From NCBI GenBank assembly GCA_963701205.1, contig OY969575.1, positions 1,674,001 through 1,738,000 on the forward strand: a stretch of 64,000 nucleotides of DNA, in the 5' to 3' direction. The number at the start of each line of letters is the position of its first letter. Within the stretch, counting starts at the first letter, position 1. This document shows positions 52,380 through 61,039 of this stretch, piece by piece. The DNA is from JALZKA01 sp963701205 (GTDB lineage Bacteria > Actinomycetota > Thermoleophilia > Solirubrobacterales > 70-9). The position numbers and the translations under genes were made by a program. The notes beneath the pieces were generated by a model. That model worked only from the letters and a program-made list of their open reading frames with translations, was not told where the DNA came from and did not search any database.

Positions 52380-52987
52380 CTCTTTCGGTCCCAGCTGCGA
52401 AGGCTCTTGGTGACGCTGCGCAGTGGATGGCTGCGCCCGTTCTCGTAGTAGCCGGGTTTCCACATCTCGAAGTGGAGATGGCAGCCGGACGCGTTGCCGG
52501 TTTCGCCGACCTTGCCGATCAGGCCCCCGGTCGCTACGCGATCGCCGCGGCCCAGGCGGCTCGGGCGCTTGAGGTGCATATAAACATGGTCGATTTTCGA
52601 CCCCTTCGTATCGATCACGAGGTAGTTGCCGGCGGCAGAATGCTTGGCCCTCAGCTGAACCCGGCCGCCCACGGCCGCGACCATGCGCGTACCGCACTTG
52701 GCAAAGACATCCTGGCCCTGGTGGCTGCGCCCGGCGCCGAACCCGTCGCCGTAGGAATGCTTGCCCCGGACCGGGAAGACGCCGCCCTTCGTTGCCCCGC
52801 CCGTCCCGCTGCCGCCGGTGTTGTTGGTGCTGCCGCCACCGCCAGCGGCACTGGCCTGGGGCGTACTGGCTCCAAGCAGCGCGATCAGCACGATGAGGAT
52901 GCCCACGGCAAGGCTGACCAGCGCGATCCCGAGGGCGGCGTCGCGGATGGAAAGGGGGCGGAAGAGGTTGTGTGAGTCTTTGTTCAT
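52376..52987 (-). CDS. M23-family peptidase (LytM-type endopeptidase)
   Basis: About 203 residues. A membrane anchor or signal anchor at ~20-42 (A-A-L-G-I-A-L-V-S-L-A-V-G-I-L) is followed by a Gly/Ser/Thr-rich linker and a LytM domain with zinc motifs S-H-Q-G-Q-D-V-F (HxxxD) and C-H-L-H-F-E (HxH). It should cut peptidoglycan cross-links outside the membrane. I chose the ATG at 52987; an upstream TTG adds five codons without a better ribosome-binding site. Confidence 0.88.
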   Translation of the reverse strand: MNKDSHNLFRPLSIRDAALGIALVSLAVGILIVLIALLGASTPQASAAGGGGSTNNTGGSGTGGATKGGVFPVRGKHSYGDGFGAGRSHQGQDVFAKCGTRMVAAVGGRVQLRAKHSAAGNYLVIDTKGSKIDHVYMHLKRPSRLGRGDRVATGGLIGKVGETGNASGCHLHFEMWKPGYYENGRSHPLRSVTKSLRSWDRKS

Positions 52988-53045
52988 AGGTTCTGTTAGC
53001 AAACACTAATAGCAGGAAAAGGTTTCGCGGGCCGCCTGACATGCT

Positions 53046-53489
53046 TTGAGAATTCCCCAATTTGCGGAAATCAAGGCTGCAGGCGGGCTGATCGTGCGGA
53101 TCAATTCCGCGTCGCCGGATCGCTCCCAGGTTCTGGTTGTGCACCGGCCGCGCTACGACGACTGGTCGCTGCCCAAGGGCAAGCTTGAGCGCGGTGAGTC
53201 CTGGGAGGACGGAGCTCTGCGCGAGATCGAGGAGGAAACGGGCTTCGTCTGCGAGCTCGGCGAGGCGGTTGAGGACGTCTTCTACCAAGATCACAAGGGG
53301 CGCCGAAAGCAGGTGCGCTACTTCCATATGCGGCCGGTCTCGGGTCAGTTCACCCCCTCGGACGAGGTTGATGAACTGGCCTGGCTGGGACCGAATGACC
53401 TCGAGCGGTTGAGCTATGCGCGCGATATCGAGCTCGCCCGGCTTGCGCTTGGATCAGATGAACGTCCAAAGTCGCCGACCGGGCTGTAG
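53046..53489 (+). CDS. NUDIX hydrolase
   Basis: 147 residues. The Nudix box is complete: G-K-L-E-R-G-E-S-W-E-D-G-A-L-R-E followed by I-E-E-E-T-G-F, matching GX5EX7REUXEEXGU. W-S-L-P-K-G-K before it fits the diadenosine polyphosphate / NTP pyrophosphatase branch. The start appears to be TTG at 53046 (the ATG at 53041 is out of frame), close to the divergent M23 gene. It probably cleans damaged or signalling nucleotides. Confidence 0.9.
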   Translation: MRIPQFAEIKAAGGLIVRINSASPDRSQVLVVHRPRYDDWSLPKGKLERGESWEDGALREIEEETGFVCELGEAVEDVFYQDHKGRRKQVRYFHMRPVSGQFTPSDEVDELAWLGPNDLERLSYARDIELARLALGSDERPKSPTGL

Positions 53490-53569
53490 CCCACTGACGT
53501 TCGTGCCGATCTAGGTGCTGACTCCCGCGGGCGGGCCTGGCCCAAAATCCACGGGGCACCTCCGATGTC

Positions 53570-53610
53570 GAAACGGGCGCATCTCCCTTCAAAGGAGCGG
53601 CGCCCGTTTC
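53570..53610. terminator. Nested hairpin between convergent genes
   Basis: GAAACGGGCGC (53570-53580) is exactly mirrored by GCGCCCGTTTC (53600-53610), with an inner CTCC/GGAG stem. On the plus strand TAATTTG follows. It ends on the stop codon of the minus-strand membrane protein and lies 80 bases after the NUDIX stop, fitting a bidirectional terminator. Confidence 0.7.
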
Positions 53611-54068
53611 TAATTTGTAGGTGCCGCGCTGGCTGCGGCCGCGTGGCGGGAGCGCATGCCGCCGACGATCATTGCGGCCGCCGCGCCGATTGCCACGAAC
53701 GCGCCGTAGCGCATCCGGACACCGCCGATGGTGGCTGTCCCGCTCAGCAGATTCGGCGGGTCGGCGATCAGAAAGCCGATAATCACCAGCGACCAAATTC
53801 CGGCCGCGATCAGCAGGCCTCCCGCCGAAAGCGGCCTGGGCAGCCGGGCGGCGCGCCCGCCGGCCAGTAGGAAGGTCACCGCGGCGGCGGTGATGAGGAG
53901 CGCGAGGTGGCCGAAATTGAACGAGTCGAGCGCGGTCGCCGACAGCGGGCTTCCAAGTTTGAATCCGTACCACGGAAAGAGCATGGAGACCGGCATCACG
54001 ACTGCGCCCAGGGCGGCGAGGCGCTGGCCCGGGTCGAGGCCGCCAAACAGATGTGTGGTGGGACTCAG
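53610..54068 (-). CDS. Small membrane protein of unknown function
   Basis: Probably 152 residues. Four hydrophobic segments can be seen: A-A-L-G-A-V-V-M-P-V-S-M-L-F-P, F-G-H-L-A-L-L-I-T-A-A-A-V-T-F-L, G-L-L-I-A-A-G-I-W-S-L-V-I-I-G-F, and G-A-F-V-A-I-G-A-A-A-A-M-I. The first ATG (53999) cuts into the first segment. A CTG at 54068 overlaps the EVE gene stop (CTGA) and restores M-S-P-T-T-H-L-F-G-G-L-D-P-G-Q-R before it, so I propose that start; the choice is uncertain. The C-terminal tail is Ala-rich. No family recognised. It is the last gene of a coupled trio. Confidence 0.6.
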   Translation of the reverse strand: MSPTTHLFGGLDPGQRLAALGAVVMPVSMLFPWYGFKLGSPLSATALDSFNFGHLALLITAAAVTFLLAGGRAARLPRPLSAGGLLIAAGIWSLVIIGFLIADPPNLLSGTATIGGVRMRYGAFVAIGAAAAMIVGGMRSRHAAAASAAPTN

Positions 54069-54544
54069 GCTCGGGCGCCGGCTTTGGCAGCGGCGCCAAT
54101 CCGTCGGCGCAAGAGTTTCGCGTCAGCCGCGCCGATGGTTCGCAATTGTCCCTGAAAGGCGAGGTGCCAGTGTGCCTCGGGCCACTTGGCGATGTGTTTC
54201 AACTTGCCCACCATCTCCTCGGCCGGAACGAATTCGTCCTCGTCGAGAACCAGGTCCGGCTCGGCCGCGACTCGCCAGGGATACGACTCGGGCTTCTTCT
54301 TTTTACCCTGGGGCCAGATCGGCGTTCGATCCTCGAACATCGCTGACGTGACCCTGGCGATGCCGCCGAAGGCCTGTAGGCCGGACACATAGAAGAAAAT
54401 CTCGTCGCCAGGGGCAAACTCGGAGGCCTGGATCCGCCGCCCCTCCTTGAAGCCGATGACATCAAATCCCCGCTCAGCGTAGATGCGAAAGTTCTCGACT
54501 CCGCCGGTCATAATCCATGAGGAGTTTGAGGCTTGGTCGGTCAC
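54065..54544 (-). CDS. EVE-domain protein
   Basis: About 159 residues. W-I-M-T-G-G-V-E-N-F-R-I near residue 10, G-D-E-I-F-F-Y-V-S-G near 45, and a Lys-rich segment (Q-G-K-K-K-K-P-E) near residue 80 fit the EVE fold (PUA-like), which binds modified bases in RNA or DNA. The GTG start overlaps the stop of the upstream hydrolase (GTGA), and its own stop is overlapped by the membrane-protein start, so the three genes are translationally coupled. The open frame upstream of this GTG lies inside the hydrolase gene and is not used. Confidence 0.8.
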   Translation of the reverse strand: MTDQASNSSWIMTGGVENFRIYAERGFDVIGFKEGRRIQASEFAPGDEIFFYVSGLQAFGGIARVTSAMFEDRTPIWPQGKKKKPESYPWRVAAEPDLVLDEDEFVPAEEMVGKLKHIAKWPEAHWHLAFQGQLRTIGAADAKLLRRRIGAAAKAGARA

Positions 54545-55365
54545 CGCGGTGATTTTAGGTCGGCCTCGCAACCGCTGCGGATCACCGCAGCAGTTTCGCC
54601 GGGCGCGGAGACGATTCCGTCGCTGATCCTTCCGAACTTTGCCTCGGGAAAATGCTCGCGAAAGATCACCTCGGCCTGATCCGCGGGCGGAAACCATCCT
54701 CCTGCCAGTGCGTCGCCGACCAAAATCTCCAAACGCGATCCGATGTCGCGCCCGATCCGGGCGCCGTCGTCGTCCGTTTGCCAGGCATCGACGCGCCCCG
54801 AGACTGATTCCTCCTCGTGGTACGCAACCAGTCCGGCGACGCGCTCCGCGGTCTCTTCCTGGCTCATCTGCGGATTGCCGGACTCGATCATCGATCGCAA
54901 GGCGCCCCGGAAGAAAGTTCGCAACTGGGTCAGGAACACACCGACGACGGCGTCGGAGGCAATCAGGGCGTCGGAGTCGGAATCAGTGAAGACCGAACGC
55001 ACGACTGGCGCGGCGCCGACGCCGACAACGCGCTCGATCAACTCGGGTCGGCGTTGGGCGACCCGGACGGCGCGATTGACTCCGTCGGTCAAGCAGATCG
55101 CAACCGCGCGGTCGGTCCCGGCCGCTTCGGCAATTGCCTCAAGGTCGGCCGCCGACGTTTCAATGTCGTAGGGCCCAACGCGGTCCGAGTCGCCGCTGCC
55201 GCGGTCGTCGTAGCCGATCACACGATGGTCGCCCTCAAGTTCAGTCGTCAGCGGGCCGTAGACGTCGGGATGGCTCGACCAGTAGTTGACGAGAATTACA
55301 TCCGGTCCCTGTCCACGCTCGTACCAATTGAGAGTGATTTCGTCTTTGGTTTGGGTAGTGGGCAT
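54541..55365 (-). CDS. Alpha/beta hydrolase-fold protein lacking the usual nucleophile elbow
   Basis: 274 residues. The start (V-I-L-V-N-Y-W-S-S-H-P-D-V-Y) and V-I-G-Y-D-D-R-G-S-G-D-S-D-R are clear alpha/beta hydrolase features. Where G-x-S-x-G is expected, the protein has A-I-C-L-T-D-G-V, so Thr replaces the nucleophilic Ser and Cys the first Gly. A late I-L-V-G-D-A-L-A-G-G-W-F-P-P could supply the acid, and F-R-E-H-F-P the His. It may be a non-hydrolytic or atypical member. It is first in the hydrolase/EVE/membrane-protein operon, and divergent from the ferritin-like gene with 50 bases between starts. Confidence 0.75.
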   Translation of the reverse strand: MPTTQTKDEITLNWYERGQGPDVILVNYWSSHPDVYGPLTTELEGDHRVIGYDDRGSGDSDRVGPYDIETSAADLEAIAEAAGTDRAVAICLTDGVNRAVRVAQRRPELIERVVGVGAAPVVRSVFTDSDSDALIASDAVVGVFLTQLRTFFRGALRSMIESGNPQMSQEETAERVAGLVAYHEEESVSGRVDAWQTDDDGARIGRDIGSRLEILVGDALAGGWFPPADQAEVIFREHFPEAKFGRISDGIVSAPGETAAVIRSGCEADLKSPR

Positions 55366-55401
55366 GAGATGACAAGTCTATGGGCGGCCAGACGGCCGAT
55401 G

Positions 55402-55409
55402 AAAGGAGG
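55402..55409 (+). promoter_or_regulatory. Strong ribosome-binding site fixing the ferritin-like start
   Basis: AAAGGAGG lies six bases before the ATG at 55416, one of the strongest Shine-Dalgarno matches in the window. It decides against the in-frame alternative start 12 codons upstream (55380). Confidence 0.8.
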
Positions 55410-55415
55410 AGGCAG

Positions 55416-55928
55416 ATGAGCGTTTCAGAGGTCGGTAGCAAGGACATCCTTGCCGATGAGAACGAGGCCAGGCGCGAGCAGGTTGTTGAGCTGCTTCAGC
55501 GTGCGTATTGGATGGAGGTCGAGACGGTGATGAACTACATCGCCAACTCGGTGAACCCCGACGGGATCCGGGCTCAGGAGATCAAGCAATCACTCCAGAC
55601 CGATATCCAGGAAGAGCTTGAGCATGCCAAGCGGTTTGCCCAGCGGATCAAGGAGCTCTATGGCGTGGTTCCGGGCTCGGCGGATTTTGAAGCCGAGCAG
55701 CTGTTTCTTCAGCCGGCTTCAGATCAAATCGATGTCGTCCACGTCATCCGCGGAGTCATCGCCGCCGAGGCGGGAGCCATTGAGCACTACTCGCGGATCG
55801 TCGAGCTGACTGAAGGAATCGACCCCGTGACCCAGGACATGGTCATCGCAATCCTTCAAGACGAGCAAGGCCACATGCGCCTCTTCGAAGGCTATTTGCG
55901 TGAGTACGAACGCGAAGGCCTGGCCTGA
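55416..55928 (+). CDS. Ferritin-like (bacterioferritin-type) diiron protein
   Basis: 170 residues, a four-helix bundle. Metal-ligand motifs are M-E-V-E-T-V-M-N-Y near residue 36, E-E-L-E-H-A-K-R (E-x-x-H) near 70, A-A-E-A-G-A-I-E-H-Y near 120 and Q-D-E-Q-G-H-M-R-L-F near 152. This spacing fits the bacterioferritin/Dps-like ferritin superfamily. It could store iron or detoxify peroxide. The strong ribosome-binding site suggests high expression. It is divergent from the hydrolase operon and convergent with the cyclase-AAA regulator. Confidence 0.87.
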   Translation: MSVSEVGSKDILADENEARREQVVELLQRAYWMEVETVMNYIANSVNPDGIRAQEIKQSLQTDIQEELEHAKRFAQRIKELYGVVPGSADFEAEQLFLQPASDQIDVVHVIRGVIAAEAGAIEHYSRIVELTEGIDPVTQDMVIAILQDEQGHMRLFEGYLREYEREGLA

Positions 55929-58900
55929 TCAGGCCAGGGTGCTGCTGAGGCGCTCCGCGCGCTCCGCGTCAACGGCCCGCCCAAGCTCAAGCCAGGCCTG
56001 CCTGGCGGCTTCGAGCGCGGCGCGATCCCGCGCCGAGACACCCGTCGCCTCAAGGGCGGCGGCGGTTCCGACGGGATAGGGCAAGCGCCCAGCAAGTCCT
56101 GACGCTTCCTCGGCCAACGCCGTTGCCTGCTCACCGCGGCCCCAGAGTGCCTGGTTGATGGCGCGGCTCGAGGTTGCCTCGACGGAGTGGGCGACCAGCC
56201 CGGCTCGCTCGCACGTGTCGAGGGCGCGGGCCAGGGTCTGGTCGGCGTCGGCGTGGTGCCCACCGTCCCCGTAGGCGCGCGCAAGCCAGTGCAGTGCTTG
56301 AAAGGCAACCTCGGAGCGGCCAACCTGTTCGGCCATCTCGGAGGCGCGCCGCAGCGAGCGAACTGCGCCTTCCAAATCGCCTTCGTGCCAGCGCACCGCG
56401 CCACGCAGGAGATGCGGGAAGCAAAGCTTTCCACTGAGCCCTTCGCGTTCGATCAGGGCGGCCACGGTCTCGGTTCCGGATTCGACGGCGGGCCACTCGC
56501 CCCGGTGAAGCGCCAGCGTTGTAAGGGCAGCGTGCAGTTCGACCTGCGACGGCAAGTCGCCGGTTCGCTCAGCGATTTGCAGCGCCTCCTCATAGGCGGT
56601 GGCCGCCGCCGGGTAGTCGGCCTCAGACACCTCGAAGTGGTGACCAAGCGCCAGCAGCGCGCGGACGGCCTCGGCCGGGTCGGAGTCACGTGCCAAATCC
56701 ACGGAGCGGCCCAGGTTCTCGCGGGCGCGCTCGGTGTCGCCGATGCGGCTGAACCCACGCCCGAAGATGCCGTGGGCGCGGCTGGCGGCCGCAACTTCGC
56801 CCATTCGCATCGCCAGGCGCAGAGCCTTCTCTGACGCGTAAATCGCGAGCATGTTGTCGCCCGCGCTCATGTAGAGCGACGCCGCTTCCTCGTAGAGGCG
56901 GACGAGCTCCAGGCACGGCTCGCCGTCCTTCAGCAGGTCGATCCCCTTCTGGTAGTGCGCAATCGCGCCCTCGCGATCGCCCTTGTTCCAGATTCCGGCG
57001 CCGATTTTGCGGTGCAGGTCGGCGACCCGGGGCAAGTCCTCTTGGCCGCGGTGATAGTCCAGGCATTCCTCCCAGATCTCGACGGCGCGATCAACGCGGC
57101 CGAGGCGGGATGCGACGTCGCCAAGCTTCTCGGCGATCCGGGCGCGCGCATCTGGGTCCGGGCAGCCGTCCGCGTCGATGCCAAGCGCCGTCTCGTAGTG
57201 GCCCATTGCCTCCTGGTTCGAGTAGAGGTCGGATGCAACGTCGCCTGCTGCCTCAAGCGCATGGCGCGCGCGGTCACGGATCGGATCCATTTCCGCGGCG
57301 TCCAGGTCGGCGTCGTTACCGGTTGCCACGGCTCGTCCCAGGTGGTCGGCGACCATGGCGATCACGGCGTCGGCCCGATCGCCGGCGCGCTCCGTGATGA
57401 ACGAGGCGATCTCCGCGTGTTTCAGGGCCCGCACCTTCTTCGGCAGCGTGCCATAGGCAACATCGCGAATCAGGACGTGCTTGAACGCGAACTCGCGCTC
57501 GCCGGCGAGGCGACTGCCGGAGCTGGAAATGATCAGGTCTTTGTCGGCCAGCGACCCGAGAAGGTCCTGGGTTTGCGAGTCGTCGCCGACGGCTTGCGCA
57601 ACCGAGCCGGCCCAAAACGTTTGCCCGACCACCGCGGCATGTTGGATCAACCGTCGCTCCGGCACCGAAAGCCCGTCGAGGCGGGCGGCCAGGACGGCGT
57701 GGACCGTCTCCGGCAGGGCCTGGGCGCCCGCTCCCTCCTCGCCGCGCTCCACGATCCGATTGATCATCTCCTCGGCAAACAGGGGATTGCCTCCTGAGCG
57801 TTCGGCGACCCGGGCAACGAGTTTTGGGTCGTGGGCCTCGTTGCCGTCTGCGAGCAGGGCGGCGACGAGCTCATGGGCCCGCTCCGGGCCCAGTGGCTCG
57901 AGCGAGACCGTCGTTGCGTTGCGACGCCCGCCGCCCCAGCCGGGACGGCGTTCAAGGAGCTCATCGCGGGTCAGGCAGACGATCAGCGCCGGACCTCGTA
58001 CCCAGCGCGCGAGGTACTCGATCAGGTCGAGCATGCCCTCATCCGCCCAGTGGATGTCTTCGATGGCGAGCACGACTGGGTGGATCCGGCTTGCGGCCTC
58101 GACGAGCGAGCGAACGGCGGAAAACAGTCGTGCCCGGGTCTGCTGCGGGTCCTCGCCCTCAGGGACGACGCCGGCGCTGATCACCTCCGGCAACTCGATT
58201 CCAAGCGGCCGGGCGATCGTCGCCGCGATTCGCTCAGGCGGCTCCTCAGATTCGGCGCTCGACTCGGCAAACAGCTTCTTGAAGCCGCCGCCGAGCTTGG
58301 CCCACGCGGTCTCCGAGTTATCCGTATCGACGATCCCGAACTGTTCGCGGACGATCTCGCCAAGTGCCCAGTAGGCAAGGCCGGACCCGTAGGCGGGGCA
58401 GCGCCCGACACGCATCAGGGCTGTGCTCTCACGTTCTGCGATTTGGGTGGCCAGCTCGCGCAGAAGCCGGCTCTTGCCGACGCCAGCCTGGCCGATCACG
58501 GTTACCAGGTGGGCGCTCTCCTCGGCGACCACGCGGTCAAAGAGCGAGACGAGCAAATTTGCCTCGTCGTCGCGGCCAACAAGGGGGGTGGACGAATTGG
58601 CGACGATTGTTCCCGCGACCAGAACACGCACCGCTTCCCAGGCGGGGACGGGCTGCGACTTTCCCTTGAGCGCGAGCGGAGCCAGCTCCGTGTATTCGAT
58701 GCGGGATCGGGTCAGCCGCTGGGTTGACTCACCCACGGTGACCGAGCCGGGTTGGGCCGCCGATTGGAGCCGGGCCGCAACGTTGACCGCGTCGCCGATC
58801 ACGGTGTAACCGTCGCCCATCGTGCCGGCCAGAACCTCGCCGGAATTGATTCCCACGCGCAGCGCGAATTCGACGCCGGGATCAACGATGCGATCGTTGA

Positions 58901-59378
58901 TCTCGTCCATCGCGCTTTGCATTGCAAGCCCGGCGCGCACGGCGCGCTCGGGGTCGTCTTCATGGGCGACCGGGGCTCCAAAAACGGCCATGACGTTGTC
59001 GCCGATGAACTTATCGACGCTCCCCCCGAAGCGCGTGACCTCTGCACCAAGGCGTTGGAGCGCCCGGTCGACCATTGCCTTCAAAGCTTCTGGGTCCATC
59101 CGCTCGGCGACTGCGGTGTAGCCGGACAGGTCGGCAAACAGGACGGTTGCCGTGCGCCGCTCCTCCGGAAGGGCGGCTGTCGTGGGCGCGTCGGCGGCCT
59201 GGGGCGGTGGCGCCGCGCTTGCACCCATGGTGTGGCCGCACTCGATACAGAACTTGGCACCGGGCGGGTTCTCCGCTCCACAATTGGGGCAGTCGGGAGA
59301 GAGGTTTTGCCCACACGACATGCAGAACCTGGCCCGCTCGGGGTTATCGGTCCCGCATGCTGTGCAGACGCCTCCCAT
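55929..59378 (-). CDS. Class III adenylate cyclase-domain protein with AAA ATPase and TPR repeats
   Basis: 1149 residues. Residues 5-48 hold two zinc ribbons (C-T-A-C-G ... C-M-S-C-G and C-P-N-C-G ... C-I-E-C-G). A class III cyclase domain spans ~75-250 with F-A-D-L-S-G-Y-T, K-F-I-G-D-N-V-M-A-V-F and D-A-V-N-V-A-A-R-L, so metal and transition-state residues appear present. An NTPase follows: Walker A G-Q-A-G-V-G-K-S near residue 295, Walker B V-L-A-I-E-D-I-H-W-A-D-E. From ~640 to the end are TPR-like helical repeats. This is a known family of multidomain cyclase/STAND regulators; the signal sensed is unknown. The only gene in its transcription unit here. Confidence 0.92.
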   Translation of the reverse strand: MGGVCTACGTDNPERARFCMSCGQNLSPDCPNCGAENPPGAKFCIECGHTMGASAAPPPQAADAPTTAALPEERRTATVLFADLSGYTAVAERMDPEALKAMVDRALQRLGAEVTRFGGSVDKFIGDNVMAVFGAPVAHEDDPERAVRAGLAMQSAMDEINDRIVDPGVEFALRVGINSGEVLAGTMGDGYTVIGDAVNVAARLQSAAQPGSVTVGESTQRLTRSRIEYTELAPLALKGKSQPVPAWEAVRVLVAGTIVANSSTPLVGRDDEANLLVSLFDRVVAEESAHLVTVIGQAGVGKSRLLRELATQIAERESTALMRVGRCPAYGSGLAYWALGEIVREQFGIVDTDNSETAWAKLGGGFKKLFAESSAESEEPPERIAATIARPLGIELPEVISAGVVPEGEDPQQTRARLFSAVRSLVEAASRIHPVVLAIEDIHWADEGMLDLIEYLARWVRGPALIVCLTRDELLERRPGWGGGRRNATTVSLEPLGPERAHELVAALLADGNEAHDPKLVARVAERSGGNPLFAEEMINRIVERGEEGAGAQALPETVHAVLAARLDGLSVPERRLIQHAAVVGQTFWAGSVAQAVGDDSQTQDLLGSLADKDLIISSSGSRLAGEREFAFKHVLIRDVAYGTLPKKVRALKHAEIASFITERAGDRADAVIAMVADHLGRAVATGNDADLDAAEMDPIRDRARHALEAAGDVASDLYSNQEAMGHYETALGIDADGCPDPDARARIAEKLGDVASRLGRVDRAVEIWEECLDYHRGQEDLPRVADLHRKIGAGIWNKGDREGAIAHYQKGIDLLKDGEPCLELVRLYEEAASLYMSAGDNMLAIYASEKALRLAMRMGEVAAASRAHGIFGRGFSRIGDTERARENLGRSVDLARDSDPAEAVRALLALGHHFEVSEADYPAAATAYEEALQIAERTGDLPSQVELHAALTTLALHRGEWPAVESGTETVAALIEREGLSGKLCFPHLLRGAVRWHEGDLEGAVRSLRRASEMAEQVGRSEVAFQALHWLARAYGDGGHHADADQTLARALDTCERAGLVAHSVEATSSRAINQALWGRGEQATALAEEASGLAGRLPYPVGTAAALEATGVSARDRAALEAARQAWLELGRAVDAERAERLSSTLA

Positions 59379-59452
59379 GTGGCAAAGGTTACGCGCGGGT
59401 GAACTCAGCGACGTGTGAGATCCGTCACCTTGGGCGGCAGACTTGCGATCCG

Positions 59453-59788
59453 CTACTCGATTGGGATGTCGCGGACCCTGGGCTCGGCCGTCTGCGGCTC
59501 GGAGTCGAGCCGCTCGACCTGGCGGTCGATGACCGCCTTCATGGTCAACAGGGCTTCACGCTGCACGACCTGCCACTGCTCACGCAGTTCGGGGGTAGAT
59601 GTGGCGCGCAGCACGTCGGCGGCCCGGCAGATTGGGCAGAAATCAAGACACTGGGCGTCGCCGGCCGCCTGATGGGAGTCCAGCAGGTCCCGCAGGGCAG
59701 CCGTCGCGCGCTCAACGCGCTCGCGTTCAGACTCGTTCGGGGTCGCGGCTTGGGGGCCGCCCGGATTCTTGGGATTCGGGTCCGTCAT
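59453..59788 (-). CDS. Small Cys-containing hypothetical protein next to ArsA
   Basis: 111 residues. The ATG at 59788 lies 62 bases inside the end of the ArsA gene, in another frame. The start is Asn/Pro-rich, a helical middle follows, then C-L-D-F-C-P-I-C-R-A-A-D, a C-x3-C-x2-C that may hold a metal. Its helical heptads around L-R-E-Q-W-Q-V-V-Q suggest a coiled coil. No family recognised. The overlap and common strand suggest a partner or accessory of the ATPase. Confidence 0.65.
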   Translation of the reverse strand: MTDPNPKNPGGPQAATPNESERERVERATAALRDLLDSHQAAGDAQCLDFCPICRAADVLRATSTPELREQWQVVQREALLTMKAVIDRQVERLDSEPQTAEPRVRDIPIE

Positions 59789-60959
59789 CGTCGAAGCTGA
59801 CCTCGAGCGCGCCGTCGGTGAATTTGGCCCCGACGGGATTGCGGCGCGCGAGGGCCGGGGGCAGGATGATAGTCCGCCGTTCTCGGCCGGCGCCGACGAT
59901 CAGCTCAGATCCGACCTTCTTCAGCGAAACCTCCGAGCGCTCGGCAAACGGGACCTTGATCCGCATCCTGGTGCGGCCGGACTCGTCCTGATCGAATGTC
60001 TGGGCGATCTCCGTGTGCAGGTGGTCGCTCGGGTCGCCCTCGCCGAAGAGCTCATGGCCGAGGCGGTCGAGCATCGTTGCGCCGACGACCTCCTCGTCGA
60101 AGTAGCGGGCGCGAAGCACCGGCACCGGGGCGAACCCGGCCTCGATCTCCTCCAGCCGCTGCGACTGCCGCTGCCGCCAGGCGCCAAAGTAGCCGCCCTC
60201 GACCTCGTCGGGGAAGAGTCGGTTGACGACCACTGCGTCGGTCAGGTACCCGTACAGGTTCAGGTACGTGAAGGTGCGCTGCGCCTCGTTGACGACCATC
60301 CTGTCGGCATTCATGACCAGCCGGATCGAAGCCCATTCGCGGTCGCGAAGGATCTCGTTCATCGCGATCAGGTTGCGAACGAGGTCGTTGACCTCCGCGA
60401 ATACCTCCTCGCCTGGGAGGTCAACGTCAAGAAACGTCTTGGCGAGGGGGCGAGCGGCGGAAACAAGCTTGCGCTCGTGTGGGAAGACCCGCTCAAGCCA
60501 CCACTGAGCGATCTCCGGAAACGAGAGCAGGCGCAGCGTCTCGCCGGTTGGCGCGCAATCAACGACGATCACGTCGAATTCGCCCGATTCATGGTGTCTT
60601 TTGATCTGCAGGAGGCTGAAGAGCTCATCCGTGCCGGGCGGTACACACAGTTCCTCCGCGGCGATATCCATCACCCCGCGGTCGGCCAGCAGGCCGACCA
60701 TCCAGCCCTGGACCTTGCCCCAGTTGGCCTCCATCTCCCGCTGGGCCAGTACCTCCTGGCCCCAGAGGTTCGTTTCAACGACGGTGGGGTCGGGTCCGAG
60801 CGGCGCCTCCAGCGAGTCGCTGAGGCTGTGGGCGGGGTCGGTTGACAAAACGATCGTGCGCAACCCGCGCGCCGCGCAAAGGCGGGCGCTGGCGGCCGCG
60901 ACGGATGTCTTGCCGACGCCGCCCTTGCCGGTGTAGAGGATGGTTCTGGGGGTGGTCAA
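59727..60959 (-). CDS. ArsA-family ATPase with HSP20-like C-terminal domain
   Basis: About 410 residues from the TTG at 60959, which begins exactly where the family does (T-T-P-R-T-I-L-Y). The deviant Walker A is T-G-K-G-G-V-G-K-T, then S-T-D-P-A-H-S-L-S-D and V-V-D-C-A-P-T-G-E-T, standard for ArsA/GET3 ATPases. The C-terminal ~80 residues (R-I-K-V-P-F-A-E-R ... E-V-S-F-D-D-D-G) match the HSP20-like cap found in ArsA-type proteins of bacteria. No arsR, arsB or arsC is nearby, so an arsenic role is unlikely; it may handle membrane-protein delivery or another substrate. An upstream TTG (61016) would leave almost no promoter space to the divergent lipoprotein. Confidence 0.88.
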   Translation of the reverse strand: MTTPRTILYTGKGGVGKTSVAAASARLCAARGLRTIVLSTDPAHSLSDSLEAPLGPDPTVVETNLWGQEVLAQREMEANWGKVQGWMVGLLADRGVMDIAAEELCVPPGTDELFSLLQIKRHHESGEFDVIVVDCAPTGETLRLLSFPEIAQWWLERVFPHERKLVSAARPLAKTFLDVDLPGEEVFAEVNDLVRNLIAMNEILRDREWASIRLVMNADRMVVNEAQRTFTYLNLYGYLTDAVVVNRLFPDEVEGGYFGAWRQRQSQRLEEIEAGFAPVPVLRARYFDEEVVGATMLDRLGHELFGEGDPSDHLHTEIAQTFDQDESGRTRMRIKVPFAERSEVSLKKVGSELIVGAGRERRTIILPPALARRNPVGAKFTDGALEVSFDDDGPESQESGRPPSRDPERV

Positions 60960-61039
60960 GGTGGGCTTTGACCCTAGCGACGCCTCCGCTTCGCTACCTT
61001 CCTGCAGTTGAATCAACGATCGAGAGGGAAGTCATCTCC

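Noticed and set aside
59769..60845. Long plus-strand open frame (358 codons)
   Set aside because: Antisense of the ArsA ATPase, whose Walker A and other motifs are unambiguous.
59727..60959. Arsenite-export ATPase
   Set aside because: No arsB, arsR, arsC or arsD lies nearby, and the HSP20-like tail marks a broader ArsA group.
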